In this document: positions 1-8,869 of the stretch, piece after piece
Position numbering within the stretch: position 1 is the stretch's first letter
Layout of the letters: every line of letters begins with the position of its first letter
Source of the DNA: Microbacterium sp. YJN-G
GTDB taxonomy: Bacteria; Actinomycetota; Actinomycetes; Actinomycetales; Microbacteriaceae
Assembly (NCBI RefSeq): GCF_015040615.1
Contig: NZ_CP060402.1
Coordinates: 248,001-312,000, forward strand
Length of the DNA stretch: 64,000 nt
Direction of reading: 5' to 3'
Notes under the pieces: model-generated
The model's database searches: none
The model's input: only the letters and a program-made list of their open reading frames with translations
Told to the model about the DNA's origin: nothing
Translations under genes and position numbers: made by a program

Positions 1-2
1 TC

Positions 3-1133
3 CGCACGGTCAACGTCCGCACGCTGGAGCGGCCGGGATTCTGGCGGGGAGCCGTGGTGCGCGGCCTGCTGCTGTGGGTGGCCTTCCTCGTCCCGCTGCT
101 CGGCCCGCTGCTCGTGATCGCGATCTCGCCCATGCTCGATCCCGAACGGCGCGGACGCGGCTGGCTCGACCGCGCCGCCGCGACCTGGATGGTCGATGTC
201 CGGCGCGGACTCAACCCGTACGACGTCAAGCGCATGCGCATCGCGCGCAAGACGCAGCGCACGCCCGAGCGCGAGCAGAAGGCACCGCTGCCCTCGCTCG
301 CCACCCCCGTCGACCGCGACGCCCCCGGCGGCTACGTGCCGTCCACCCGCTTCTCGGGCGGCGTGGTCGGCGCACATCGCGCCGCGGCATCCGAGCCGAA
401 GCCCGCCGCTCCGGCCGGTGCGGATGCCGGTGGCGGGGCGATCTCGTCGTTCGCGCCACCCGCTGATCCCGGTGGGCTCGTCAACGCGGTGCCGCCGTCG
501 CTCGCGCGCGGCGAGCTGCTGGATGGATTCGCTCCGCGTGCGGCGGCCCCGGCGGCCCCGCAGGCGCCCGCGCCGGCAGCATCCAGTCCCGCGCCCTCGG
601 CATCCGCGCCCGCGCCGGCACCGGCACCTGCACCCGCGCCCGCTCCGGCGGCGTCCGCGGCATCCGCACCCGCGCCGGCGGCCGCTCCGGTGCCCGCGGC
701 ATCCGCCTCCGCCACCCCGCCGCCGGCCCCCGTGACGCCAGCGGCGACCCCCGTCACCCCGGCCGCAGCCGCTCCGGAGAGCGGCGCCGACCGCCCCGGC
801 GGCGGCGTGCGCGCCGTCGTGGTGCTCGACAGCGGCGAGCGGATCGACGTGCGCGGCGCCACGCTGTTCGGCCGCGCGCCCGCACCCGTCGCGGGTGAGG
901 GCGCCGTGCAGCTGATCCAGGTGGCAGACGACACCCGCTCGGTCTCGAAGACGCACCTCGCCATCCTCCCCGCCCGCCGCGGGGTCGTCGTCGTCGATCG
1001 CGGATCGACGAACGGCAGCGCCATCGTCCGCGACGGCGCCGAGACTCCGCTCACGCCCGGCGAGCCGATCGCCCTCCGCACCGGCGACGTCGTGCGGTTC
1101 GGCGACCGGACGATGACCGTCGAGCGTGCATGA
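3..1133 (+). CDS. RDD/FHA-domain membrane protein, 5' end outside window
   Basis: The frame is open to the left edge, so the true start lies upstream; the first in-window start candidate is GTG at 54. The visible part begins with the end of a hydrophobic RDD-like membrane region (WVAFLVPLLGPLLVIAIS). A long Pro/Ala-rich linker with many AP repeats follows, then a C-terminal FHA domain of about 100 residues with the hallmarks FGR, SVSKTHL and GSTNGS, which bind phosphothreonine. It ends 19 bp before the type VII ATPase gene, which also has an FHA domain. A role in phospho-regulated assembly of that secretion system is inferred from position. Confidence 0.8.
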   Translation, partial: RTVNVRTLERPGFWRGAVVRGLLLWVAFLVPLLGPLLVIAISPMLDPERRGRGWLDRAAATWMVDVRRGLNPYDVKRMRIARKTQRTPEREQKAPLPSLATPVDRDAPGGYVPSTRFSGGVVGAHRAAASEPKPAAPAGADAGGGAISSFAPPADPGGLVNAVPPSLARGELLDGFAPRAAAPAAPQAPAPAASSPAPSASAPAPAPAPAPAPAPAASAASAPAPAAAPVPAASASATPPPAPVTPAATPVTPAAAAPESGADRPGGGVRAVVVLDSGERIDVRGATLFGRAPAPVAGEGAVQLIQVADDTRSVSKTHLAILPARRGVVVVDRGSTNGSAIVRDGAETPLTPGEPIALRTGDVVRFGDRTMTVERA

Positions 1134-1152
1134 ACACCGCTGAGGAGAACCG

Positions 1153-4100
1153 ATGAGGGTCAAGCTCACCCTGCACCGCCCGTCCGCCCCGCGCACCGAC
1201 ATCGTCGTGATGGCGGATTCGACGGCCACGGTCGCTGACGTCGCCCGGCAGATCGCCACCACCGACCCGCTGCGCAGCACCATCGCGCACCCGTCAGACG
1301 TGCTCAGCCTGTCGGTCGCCCCGCCGACCAGCGACGACCTGGTGACACTCAATCCAGACCTGCTGATCGGCGACGCGCCGGTCGGCTCGGGCTTCCTCGC
1401 CGAGGTCGTCAACCTCGGCCCGAACCGCGCGGCGACGACCCCGATCGCCGCCCGGCCGGCGGCACTGCTCACGGTCGTCTCCGGGCCCGCCGCAGGCCAG
1501 GAGTTCCCCCTCCCGGTCGGGCACTTCTTCATCGGCCGCGACGCCGCCGCCGACGTCGTGCTCGCCGACCCTCTCGTCTCGAAGCGGCACGCCCGCATCG
1601 AGATCGCGCCGACGTTCGTCGAGATCGTCGACCTCAACTCGGCCAACGGCATCCTCGTCGACGGCGGTCTCGTGCAGCGATTGCGCGTGATCCCCGGCCA
1701 GAGCTTCACGATCGGCGACTGCGAGCTGGTGGTGCACCTGGTCAGCGACTTCGACGGCTCGGCCGCCGCCGACCCCGTGCTCGAGCGCGGTGGTGCGCTG
1801 CTGTTCAACCGCAGCCCGCGGGTCGAGGAGCGTTACGTCGGCGACGAGCTCAAGGAGCCGCGCTACCCGAAGGATCAGGTCGAGCGTCTCTTCCCGTGGC
1901 CGATGCTCGTCGCGCCGATCCTGCTGGGTGCGGCCATGTTCTTCATGTTCGACAACCCGCGGTCGCTGCTGATCATGGTGATGTCGCCGATGATGATGTT
2001 CGGCAACTTCATCTCGCAGCGTACGAACATCGGCCAGCGTCTGCACAAGGAGGTCGCCTCGTTCGAGGAGCAGTTCGAACGACTCGAGGAGCGGCTGTAT
2101 CACGCCGAGCCGCGCGAGCGGGAGGTGCGTCAGGCCGAGGTGCCCGCCGTGGCCATCGTGTTCGATGAGGCGATGCGGCTGGGGCCGCTGCTGTGGACCC
2201 GGCGCCCCGAGCACTGGAACTTCCTCGCCGTACGGCTGGGCACCTGCGCCGACGAGTCCCGCACGATCATCAAGCGCGGCGAGTCCGCCGACGCCCTCGC
2301 GGAGTACGTCGAGCGCGTCGACCGGCTCGAGGAGCGGTACCGGATGATCGACGACGTCCCGATCCTCGAGTCGCTGCAGAGCTCCGGGTCGATCGGTGTA
2401 GCCGGGCCCACCTCGCTGGCCAGCGACGCCCTGCGGGGACTGGCCGTGCAGCTGTTCGGCATGCACTCCCCGAACGAACTCGTCACGGTCGCCCTCACCG
2501 AACCCGGCTGGGCCAACGAGCTGGACTGGCTCAAGTGGCTGCCGCACACCTCCAGCGAACGCAATCCGTTCAAGGACGTGCCGCTGGCGGACTCCGCCTC
2601 GACGGGTACGGCACTGCTGAGCGGACTGGAGGAGCTGGTCATGCGCCGTGCGAAGGCGGCGAGCTCCCCACGTCCGCCGTACGGTGACGACTGGGACCCG
2701 ATGCTCTACGGCACCGACGTCAAGCGCGCCGCCGAGGAGTCGAGCTTCAGCGGTCAGACCGCGGTGCTGGTGATCATCACCAACGACGCGCCCGTCGATC
2801 GCGCCCGCCTCACCCAGATCCTCGAGCGCGGCGCCGATGTCGGCGTCTACGGGCTGTTCGTCGCCCCCGTCGTCGAGGCGCTGCCCGCCGCCTGCCGCAG
2901 CTTCGTCGACGTCACGAACGGGCTCGAGCACTCCCGGGTCGGCACGGTGCGCAGCGGCGTCGACTACGACGATGTGCGCGTGGAGGGCGTCTCGCACGCG
3001 TACATGACGATGTTCGCCAAGCGCCTCGCGCCGGTCGTCGACTCGAGTACGGTCGTCGAGGACTCCTCCGACATCCCGAACTCCGTCATGTTCCTGTCGC
3101 TCGTCGGCGGCGAGGTCGCCTCCGACCCCACGGCCGTGATCGACAGGTGGCGACAGAACAACACGATCATCGACCGATCAGGCACCCCGCAGCCGCGCCT
3201 GAAGAAGGCCGGCAACCTGCGCGCGATCATCGGGCAGGCCAAGACGGATGCCATGACCCTCGACCTGCGCACCCAGGGCCCGCACGCCCTGGTGGGCGGC
3301 ACGACCGGCGCGGGCAAGAGCGAGTTCCTGCAGGCGTGGGTGCTCGGCATGGCGGCGGCGCACAGCCCCGACCGCGTGACCTTCCTGTTCGTCGACTACA
3401 AGGGCGGCTCGGCGTTCGCCGACTGCGTCGACCTGCCGCACACCGTGGGCCTGGTCACCGACCTGAGCCCGCACCTCGTGCGCCGCGCCCTCACCAGCCT
3501 GCGGGCCGAGCTGCACCACCGCGAGCATCTCTTCAACCGCAAGAAGGCCAAGGACCTGCTCGAGCTCGAGAAGCGCCGAGACCCCGACACACCCCCCGCG
3601 CTCGTGCTCGTGATCGACGAGTTCGCGGCGCTCGCCGGCGAGGTGCCGGAGTTCGTCGACGGCGTCGTCGACATCGCTCAGCGCGGTCGTTCCCTCGGCA
3701 TCCACCTGATCATGGCCACCCAGCGGCCCGCCGGCGTCATCAAGGACAACCTGCGTGCCAACACCAACCTGCGGGTCGCACTGCGCATGGCCGACGAGTC
3801 CGATTCCAAGGACGTCGTCGACGATCCGGTCGCGGCATCCTTCCCGCCCTCGATCCCGGGGCGCGGCATCGCCAAGACCGGGCCGGGGCGGCTCGTGCCG
3901 TTCCAGTCGGCGTACGCCGGCGGATGGACGACCGACGAGGTGCAGGCCGCCGAGGTGAAGGTCGCCGAGCTGCGCTTCGGTTCCACCCAGCTGTGGGAGG
4001 CCGAGCAGGCGCCCGAGTCCGACTCGCACGATGAGGATCTCGGCCCCACCGACCAGAAGCGCATCGTGGCGACGCTCGTGAAGGCCGCCGCCGTGGCGAG

Positions 4101-5664
4101 CATCCCCGCGCCTCGGCGCCCCTGGCTCGACGACCTCGAGCAGGCCGTCGACCTGCGCGATCTGCCACTGCTCGGCGACGGGCAGATCCTGCTCGGCAAG
4201 ATGGACGTGCCGGCCCGGCAGCTGCAGGAGCCCACCTACTTCGTCGCCGACCGGGACGGCTCGCTGCTGGTCTACGGCACCAGCGGATCGGGCAAGTCCA
4301 CCGTGCTGCGCACCCTCGCCATCTCGGCCGGGCACGACCCGCGCTCGGCCGTCGAGGTGTACGGACTCGACTTCGGATCGGGTGCGCTGCGCAGCCTCGA
4401 GATCCTGCCCCACGTCGGATCGATCATCGCCGGCGACGACGCGGAGCGCGTGCAGCGCATCCTCCGCTCGCTGGCCCGCGTGCTCGACGACCGCGGCAAG
4501 AGGTTCAGCGCCGCCAACGCCGCGAGCCTCACCGAGTACCGGGAGATCACCGGTCGTGACGAGCCGCGCATCCTGCTGCTGATCGACGGGTTCCCGCAGT
4601 TCCGTGCGGACTGGGAGTCGACCACGGCGCGGATGCCGTTCTATCAGACCTTCATGCGCATCCTCGGCGAGGGGCGGCCGCTCGGCGTGCACGTCGTCGC
4701 GACCGCAGACCGGTCCGGATCGGTGCCGACCGCGGTCAGCGCGAACGTGTCGCGCCGCGTGGTGCTGCGTCTGGCCGACGAGTCGGGCTACGCGACGCTG
4801 AACGCACCCAAGGACGTGCTCGACGAGCGCTCGGCGCCCGGCCGTGCGATCGTCGACGGGCTCGAGACGCAGATCGCGACCCTCGGCGGCACGCCCAACG
4901 TGGCAGAGCAGACCAAGCTGCTCGAGAAGCTCGCGGCCGACCTGCGCGCCGCCGGTGCTCGCGAGGTGGCCGAGATCGGCGCACTGCCCACGCGGCTCGC
5001 GGTGCGCGACCTTCCCGATCGCGTGGGAGAGTTCCCCGTGCTCGGCGTCGCCGAGGACACGCTGTCGGCACGCGACTTCGACCCGGTGGGCACGTTCGTG
5101 GTCGCAGGCCCGCCGCTGTCGGGCAAGACCAACGCGCTCAAGGCCATGATCACCTCGATGCGCCGCTTCGACCCCGAGGTCAAGCTGTTCCACTTCGGCG
5201 GCCGCCGGGCGCAGCTGAAGGACTGGGCCGACTGGACCCGCAGCGCCGTCACCCCCGACGATGCGAAGGAACTCGCCAAGGAGATCGCCGAGCTCGCCGC
5301 CGACGACTCGGTGCCGGTGCGCCTGATGATCGTCGTCGAGGACGTGCCTCAGTTCGCCGACGGACCGGCCGAGCGCGACATGAAGGCGCTGTTCCAGACG
5401 ATCAACCGCAGCGACCACCTGCTGATCGGCGACGCCGACGTCACGCAGGTCACCAGCGGCTTCGGGTTCATCGGCGACTTCAAGGCCGGCCGCAAGGGCA
5501 TCATCCTCAAGCCCGACTCCTTCGACGGTGACGCCGTGTTCAAGGTGCCGTTCCCGAAGGTCAAGCGCACCGACTTCCCCGAGGGGCGAGGCATCTTCGT
5601 GCAGGCCGGCCGTCAGGTGACCGTGCAGCTGCCGCTGGTCGAGGGGGATCGGTTGGGCGTCTGA
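1153..5664 (+). CDS. eccC: Type VII secretion FtsK/SpoIIIE-type motor ATPase with N-terminal FHA domain (EccC/EssC)
   Basis: This 1503-residue membrane ATPase would power export of WXG100 proteins. Residues 1-95 are a small beta-rich domain. An FHA domain follows at about 105-195 (FIGRD, VSKRHARIEI, NGILVDG), as in Firmicute EssC rather than mycobacterial EccC. Two membrane segments lie near 247-288. Three P-loop ATPase modules follow: GGTTGAGKSE near 715 with an intact Walker B (VLVIDEF near 820), GTSGSGKST near 1042 with a degenerate LLIDGF, and GPPLSGKT near 1319 with VVEDVPQF. One active first ATPase followed by degenerate ones fits the known family pattern. The ATG follows GAGGAGAAC. The other membrane components (EccB, EccD, mycosin) are not in this window. 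Confidence 0.95.
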   Translation: MRVKLTLHRPSAPRTDIVVMADSTATVADVARQIATTDPLRSTIAHPSDVLSLSVAPPTSDDLVTLNPDLLIGDAPVGSGFLAEVVNLGPNRAATTPIAARPAALLTVVSGPAAGQEFPLPVGHFFIGRDAAADVVLADPLVSKRHARIEIAPTFVEIVDLNSANGILVDGGLVQRLRVIPGQSFTIGDCELVVHLVSDFDGSAAADPVLERGGALLFNRSPRVEERYVGDELKEPRYPKDQVERLFPWPMLVAPILLGAAMFFMFDNPRSLLIMVMSPMMMFGNFISQRTNIGQRLHKEVASFEEQFERLEERLYHAEPREREVRQAEVPAVAIVFDEAMRLGPLLWTRRPEHWNFLAVRLGTCADESRTIIKRGESADALAEYVERVDRLEERYRMIDDVPILESLQSSGSIGVAGPTSLASDALRGLAVQLFGMHSPNELVTVALTEPGWANELDWLKWLPHTSSERNPFKDVPLADSASTGTALLSGLEELVMRRAKAASSPRPPYGDDWDPMLYGTDVKRAAEESSFSGQTAVLVIITNDAPVDRARLTQILERGADVGVYGLFVAPVVEALPAACRSFVDVTNGLEHSRVGTVRSGVDYDDVRVEGVSHAYMTMFAKRLAPVVDSSTVVEDSSDIPNSVMFLSLVGGEVASDPTAVIDRWRQNNTIIDRSGTPQPRLKKAGNLRAIIGQAKTDAMTLDLRTQGPHALVGGTTGAGKSEFLQAWVLGMAAAHSPDRVTFLFVDYKGGSAFADCVDLPHTVGLVTDLSPHLVRRALTSLRAELHHREHLFNRKKAKDLLELEKRRDPDTPPALVLVIDEFAALAGEVPEFVDGVVDIAQRGRSLGIHLIMATQRPAGVIKDNLRANTNLRVALRMADESDSKDVVDDPVAASFPPSIPGRGIAKTGPGRLVPFQSAYAGGWTTDEVQAAEVKVAELRFGSTQLWEAEQAPESDSHDEDLGPTDQKRIVATLVKAAAVASIPAPRRPWLDDLEQAVDLRDLPLLGDGQILLGKMDVPARQLQEPTYFVADRDGSLLVYGTSGSGKSTVLRTLAISAGHDPRSAVEVYGLDFGSGALRSLEILPHVGSIIAGDDAERVQRILRSLARVLDDRGKRFSAANAASLTEYREITGRDEPRILLLIDGFPQFRADWESTTARMPFYQTFMRILGEGRPLGVHVVATADRSGSVPTAVSANVSRRVVLRLADESGYATLNAPKDVLDERSAPGRAIVDGLETQIATLGGTPNVAEQTKLLEKLAADLRAAGAREVAEIGALPTRLAVRDLPDRVGEFPVLGVAEDTLSARDFDPVGTFVVAGPPLSGKTNALKAMITSMRRFDPEVKLFHFGGRRAQLKDWADWTRSAVTPDDAKELAKEIAELAADDSVPVRLMIVVEDVPQFADGPAERDMKALFQTINRSDHLLIGDADVTQVTSGFGFIGDFKAGRKGIILKPDSFDGDAVFKVPFPKVKRTDFPEGRGIFVQAGRQVTVQLPLVEGDRLGV

Positions 5665-5698
5665 TGGGGACATGTGCCCATCGCACGTGGTTGGTGGG

Positions 5699-5712
5699 TG
5701 TTGTTAGTTTGG
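5699..5712 (+). promoter_or_regulatory. Candidate promoter -10 region of WXG100 copy A
   Basis: The sequence TGTTGTTAGTTTGG contains a TANNNT hexamer (TAGTTT, 5705-5710) about 55 bases before the WXG100 start. The same 14-mer with one change precedes the M23 peptidase gene (30115-30128). The leader is visibly less GC-rich than its surroundings. No good -35 element is recognisable, so this is a weak promoter call. Confidence 0.4.
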
Positions 5713-5765
5713 TGGTGTCGGGCCGGGGTGGTCCGGTCCAGTCGATTTAGCGGAGGTGGGGGACG

Positions 5766-6053
5766 ATGGCCGATTTCGGTGCGTCTTATGCGGAGATGGA
5801 GCAGGTGGCGTCGTCGCTGTCGCAGGCTCGTGATGACATCCAGGGTCAGCTCGATGTGCTCAAGAGCCAGGTTGACACGCTGCTGGGTGAGGACTTCAAG
5901 ACGCAGCACGCGTCGGGCAAGTTCGGTGAGGGTTACGAGGAGCTGACGACGGGTCTGAAGGGTGCCGTGGATGGCATCAACGACATGTCGGAGTCGCTGC
6001 TGGGCATGATGCGCGCGATCCAGGACCTGGATCAGCAGCTCGCCGGCGGCTGA
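5766..6053 (+). CDS. WXG100-family type VII secreted protein, copy A
   Basis: This 95-residue, entirely helical protein has the size of EsxA/YukE proteins. The central turn reads GEDFKTQHASGKF instead of a strict W-x-G; such variants are common in Actinobacterial WXG100 proteins. The ATG follows a strong GGAGGTGGGGG ribosome site. It lies about 100 bp downstream of the motor ATPase gene and starts a cassette running to 9411. The encoded protein is identical to that at 9513-9800. It probably forms a dimer that carries partners through the EccC channel; this is inferred from the family. Confidence 0.93.
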   Translation: MADFGASYAEMEQVASSLSQARDDIQGQLDVLKSQVDTLLGEDFKTQHASGKFGEGYEELTTGLKGAVDGINDMSESLLGMMRAIQDLDQQLAGG

Positions 6054-6090
6054 GCACCGCCAGCACCCACGCGAAGGGGATCTCGTGGCC

Positions 6091-6116
6091 GAGGGGCGGC
6101 CGACCAGCCGTCCCTC
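6091..6116 (+). terminator. Imperfect hairpin after WXG100 copy A
   Basis: A 10-bp stem with one mismatch (GAGGGGCGGC and GCCGTCCCTC, six-base loop) lies between the WXG100 gene and the next gene. There is no T-tract. It resembles the much stronger hairpin in the second cassette and may be a partial terminator that favours WXG100 mRNA. Confidence 0.45.
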
Positions 6117-6137
6117 GACACCTGATGGGGGAAACAC

Positions 6138-6473
6138 ATGGACATCATGCTCGACCGTCCGCGCCTCCGAGAGGCGCTGGCAGGGCTCGACGCCGCGATC
6201 GGCGCATTCGACGACGCCGCCGCGATCAACAACGATCTAGAGGACGCGGTCGACCGCCCGGACGACCGCACCTCGCTGCGAGACAAGGTCGGCGACTTCG
6301 AGTCTGCATGGAATCGAAAGCGCGACAAGCTGAGCGAGGATCTCGGCTCCATCCGCGACCAGCTGAAGTCGATCGTCGACAACTGGGACAAGTGGGACAC
6401 CGAGACCGCCGCCGAGCTCGAGAGCGCAGGCTCTGAGCAGACCACCGGCGCGCAGATCGCAAGGATCCAGTGA
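6138..6473 (+). CDS. Second WXG100-like helical protein, cassette A
   Basis: This is a 111-residue, charged helical protein. Its middle (FESAWNRKRDKLSEDL) carries a tryptophan in the place of the WXG turn. It aligns with the 93-residue protein at 10077-10358 over DF..W...R..L followed by AIVD or SIVD. The two are therefore positional paralogues, one in each cassette. ATG follows GGGGGAAAC. It overlaps the next gene at TGATG. I infer a type VII partner or chaperone of the large protein encoded next; I know of no named family. Confidence 0.75.
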   Translation: MDIMLDRPRLREALAGLDAAIGAFDDAAAINNDLEDAVDRPDDRTSLRDKVGDFESAWNRKRDKLSEDLGSIRDQLKSIVDNWDKWDTETAAELESAGSEQTTGAQIARIQ

Positions 6474-7795
6474 TGCGCTCGCCCAACACGAACGTCGAAC
6501 TGCGTCAGCTCGCCGGATCCGCTTCGCAGATCTGGAACCGCGGTGACGAGTGGGTCGAGCTCGGCGGTCAGATGAGCGAAACCGCGCGAGAGCTCACGGC
6601 GATCGGCGACTCCTCCGTGCACAAGAGCAAGGGCACCGACAAGCTCGCCGAGATGGCATCCGAGACCGCCGTCGACCTGTCGGCAGCGGCCGTGCGCTAC
6701 ACCGACACGGGCAAGGCGCTGCGGATCTACGCCGACGCCCTCGAGAAGGCGCAGAACTGGATCCGGGCGAACGAGGACGCGGTCCGCGATGCAGAGACCG
6801 GGTTTCAGACCGCGCAGACCGCACAGGAGGACGCAGTCGGACGGCAGCGGTCGATCGAGCGTGTGATGCCCTGGGAGGACGAGCCCGAACAGGGCGACCT
6901 CGACGCCGCGGCGTCCGATGTCTCCGCCGCCGCCGCGGCACTCGGCACCGCCAGGCAGCATCGCGACGAGATGTGGACCGCCTTCGACGACACGTTCGAG
7001 ACCTGGTCCGACGCCTACGACGAAGCCGTCGATTCGATCGAGAAGGCGTACGAGACCGCCGGCAACAACGACGGGTTCTGGGAGTTCGTCGACGCGGCGC
7101 TGGATGTGCTCGCCGTCGTACTGCTGGTGCTCTCCGTGATCGCCCTGATCATCGGCGCACCGCTGACCGGGCTGCTCGCCGGGATCATCCTCGCGCTGTC
7201 GGTCGTGGTGCTGGCGCTGAACGCTCTCAAGTTCGCCTTCGGACGCGCCACGCTGGGCGACGTGGCCCTGGCAGCGCTCGGGCTCGTGCCCTTCGGGATC
7301 GGAAAGGTCCTGTCCCGCGGCGTGCCCACACTCAGCGCCGCGATGAGCTCGGGCCGGGGCGCTGTGGTCGGTGCGATCCGCGGAGGGCTGCCTTCGGCGG
7401 TCAGCCGTTTCAGCATCCCGTTCACGCCCTTCCGCGTGCCGGTCTTCAACCCGCTCCGCGCGGTCGGCAACGCCTGGACCTGGCTCCGCGCCCCCGCCAC
7501 CGCGCGTGCGGCGCTTCCGGCGCCGAGCATGTTCGTCAACCCGATCCGGTCCATCCCCCTGGGCGGCACCGAGGCGGTGCAGGTGCAGACCTTCCTGCAG
7601 ACGATGCGCAACTCGCAGTGGGCGACCAACCCGGGTGTGCAGCAGGTGATATCGAGCACCTCGAGGGCGATGCCCGGTCTTCCCACCCAGATTCTCAACA
7701 CGGGACTGTGGGCGGGGTTCACCGCCAACGACATCGCACAGCTGGCGGGCTGGTCTCCTCACATCCCGGTGCTGTCAGACGTGAAGGTAGGCTGA
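6473..7795 (+). CDS. Large helical/membrane protein, candidate type VII substrate, cassette A
   Basis: The product is about 440 residues, starting at ATG 6473 (GTG 6470 is also possible). The first 200 residues are charged and helical, like the targeting half of type VII substrates. A very hydrophobic stretch of about 65 residues follows (ALDVLAVVLLVLSVIALI, LLAGIILALSVVVLALNALK). The last 170 residues are rich in Pro, Arg and Ala, and I do not recognise a domain there. The layout of helical part, membrane hairpin and variable C-terminus matches the 521-residue protein of cassette B. It could be an anchored effector or a polymorphic toxin; no catalytic motif is visible. Confidence 0.7.
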   Translation: MRSPNTNVELRQLAGSASQIWNRGDEWVELGGQMSETARELTAIGDSSVHKSKGTDKLAEMASETAVDLSAAAVRYTDTGKALRIYADALEKAQNWIRANEDAVRDAETGFQTAQTAQEDAVGRQRSIERVMPWEDEPEQGDLDAAASDVSAAAAALGTARQHRDEMWTAFDDTFETWSDAYDEAVDSIEKAYETAGNNDGFWEFVDAALDVLAVVLLVLSVIALIIGAPLTGLLAGIILALSVVVLALNALKFAFGRATLGDVALAALGLVPFGIGKVLSRGVPTLSAAMSSGRGAVVGAIRGGLPSAVSRFSIPFTPFRVPVFNPLRAVGNAWTWLRAPATARAALPAPSMFVNPIRSIPLGGTEAVQVQTFLQTMRNSQWATNPGVQQVISSTSRAMPGLPTQILNTGLWAGFTANDIAQLAGWSPHIPVLSDVKVG

Positions 7796-7796
7796 G

Positions 7797-8288
7797 ATGG
7801 TGCAGGCGCTTCCCCACGAATCAGTCGTGCGAATCCGGCTTCGTCAGATCGTCGTGCTCACCGCGCTGGTGCAGCCGGCGCTGCTGATCCTCTTCCTCGT
7901 CGCGTCGCTCATCTGGACGGGCGGGCAGGTGCTGCGGGATCAGTCCGCGCCGTACGACCAGCTCGCACCGTTCCCGGTGTTCCCGGTGCCGGGCTGGCTG
8001 CTGGTGGTCCTCGCCGTGCTGCTCGTCGTGGCGACGACGGCATACAGCATCGGCGCCCAGATGCTCGACGCGCGCAACGTCGTCGGCATGCTCGGGCCCG
8101 TCGTCGCATCCTCCGTCGCGGCGCTCTTCTTCCTCGTGGCCCGTACCGTCGCGGGCGACCCCAGCCTCGTGATCGCGTTCATCGTGAATCTGCTGGCGCT
8201 GGTGCCGCTCGTGATCGTCCTGATCCGGTTCGTCCCGGAGTACGAGCGCAGGCGGAAGGACGATGAGCTGCCCGAGGGGTATGTGTGA
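7797..8288 (+). CDS. Small integral membrane protein, four predicted TM segments
   Basis: This 163-residue product has hydrophobic segments near 21-42 (VLTALVQPALLILFLVASLI), 62-82, 95-115 and 125-146. A short charged tail follows (EYERRRKDDELPEGYV). It starts one base after the stop of the preceding large protein and overlaps the next start (GTGA), so it is translationally coupled in the cassette. I recognise no family. Its place directly after a candidate membrane effector would fit an immunity or accessory role, which is only an inference. Confidence 0.65.
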   Translation: MVQALPHESVVRIRLRQIVVLTALVQPALLILFLVASLIWTGGQVLRDQSAPYDQLAPFPVFPVPGWLLVVLAVLLVVATTAYSIGAQMLDARNVVGMLGPVVASSVAALFFLVARTVAGDPSLVIAFIVNLLALVPLVIVLIRFVPEYERRRKDDELPEGYV

Positions 8289-8869
8289 CGGATCCGTCCG
8301 CACAGGCCGATCCGCGGGGTTTCTCGATCATGATGCCGACCGGATGGAGCCGGTATCGGGTGGATGCTGAGGGTCGGGCCGCGTTCCAGGGCAAGGCTGT
8401 CGCCCGGATGAAAGCGCTCGGTCGTCCCGACCTCGACGTGCAGCTGCGTCTGCTCATCTCCGAGCAGTGGAAGCAGCTCGAGCGCACGCGGGCGTTCGCC
8501 GTCTATCTGCCCGACGAGGAGACCAGTGAGTGGAGGCCGCCGGTCTCGATCGCAGCTCGCAAGATCGCCGGCGTCGAAGGGACCGACTTCGACTCCGAGG
8601 TGCGACGCCGCTTCGACGTCGTGCCGGAGCGGATCGCGACGCCGCTCGGCGACGTGCTCCGGTGGCGGACCGCGCACAGCGGATCCGGTGAGCTCGCCGA
8701 GGTGCGCACTGTCACCCTCGGCTACGGCTTCGCCGCACCGGTTCCCGAGCCGCGGCTCGGTCTCGTCTTCGTCGCGGTGCTGCCGCATCCGGTGGATGCC
8801 GATCCGGAGGTCATCGAGGGCAGCGTGGAACTGGTCGACACGATCATGGAGACCTTCCGATGGCGGTGA
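8285..8869 (+). CDS. Unknown protein of type VII cassette A (194 aa)
   Basis: This soluble alpha/beta protein begins with an amphipathic strand and turn (FSIMMPTGWSRYRVD). It has no signal peptide or membrane segment. The ends resemble the 219-residue protein of cassette B (12408-13067): both open F-x-(M/L)P-x-x-W and close with a proline-led strand and a terminal helix containing D-x-(I/F). They may be distant paralogues. GTG overlaps the preceding stop. It may be a cytosolic substrate-specific chaperone like EspG, but only position supports this. Confidence 0.65.
   Translation: MTDPSAQADPRGFSIMMPTGWSRYRVDAEGRAAFQGKAVARMKALGRPDLDVQLRLLISEQWKQLERTRAFAVYLPDEETSEWRPPVSIAARKIAGVEGTDFDSEVRRRFDVVPERIATPLGDVLRWRTAHSGSGELAEVRTVTLGYGFAAPVPEPRLGLVFVAVLPHPVDADPEVIEGSVELVDTIMETFRWR

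Larger units (their letters stand above)
5661..6057 (+). repeat. 397-bp direct repeat, copy A (WXG100 gene plus leader)
   Basis: This segment aligns without gaps to 9408-9804 at a constant offset of 3747. I see only four mismatches: 5671-5672, 5840 and 5936. The last two are synonymous changes in the WXG100 gene. It starts at the stop codon of the preceding gene and ends seven bases past the WXG100 coding stop. The flanking cassettes are not similar at DNA level, so recent duplication or gene conversion is inferred. Confidence 0.95.

Noticed and set aside
1294..5673. Very long minus-strand frames opposite the secretion ATPase gene
   Set aside because: They are shadows of the high-GC coding strand; the plus-strand protein has clear domains throughout.
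5674..5946. Frame starting MPIARGWWVLLVW in the WXG100 leader, present in both repeat copies
   Set aside because: It overlaps the WXG100 gene out of frame, lacks a ribosome site and becomes arginine-rich as expected of a shadow.
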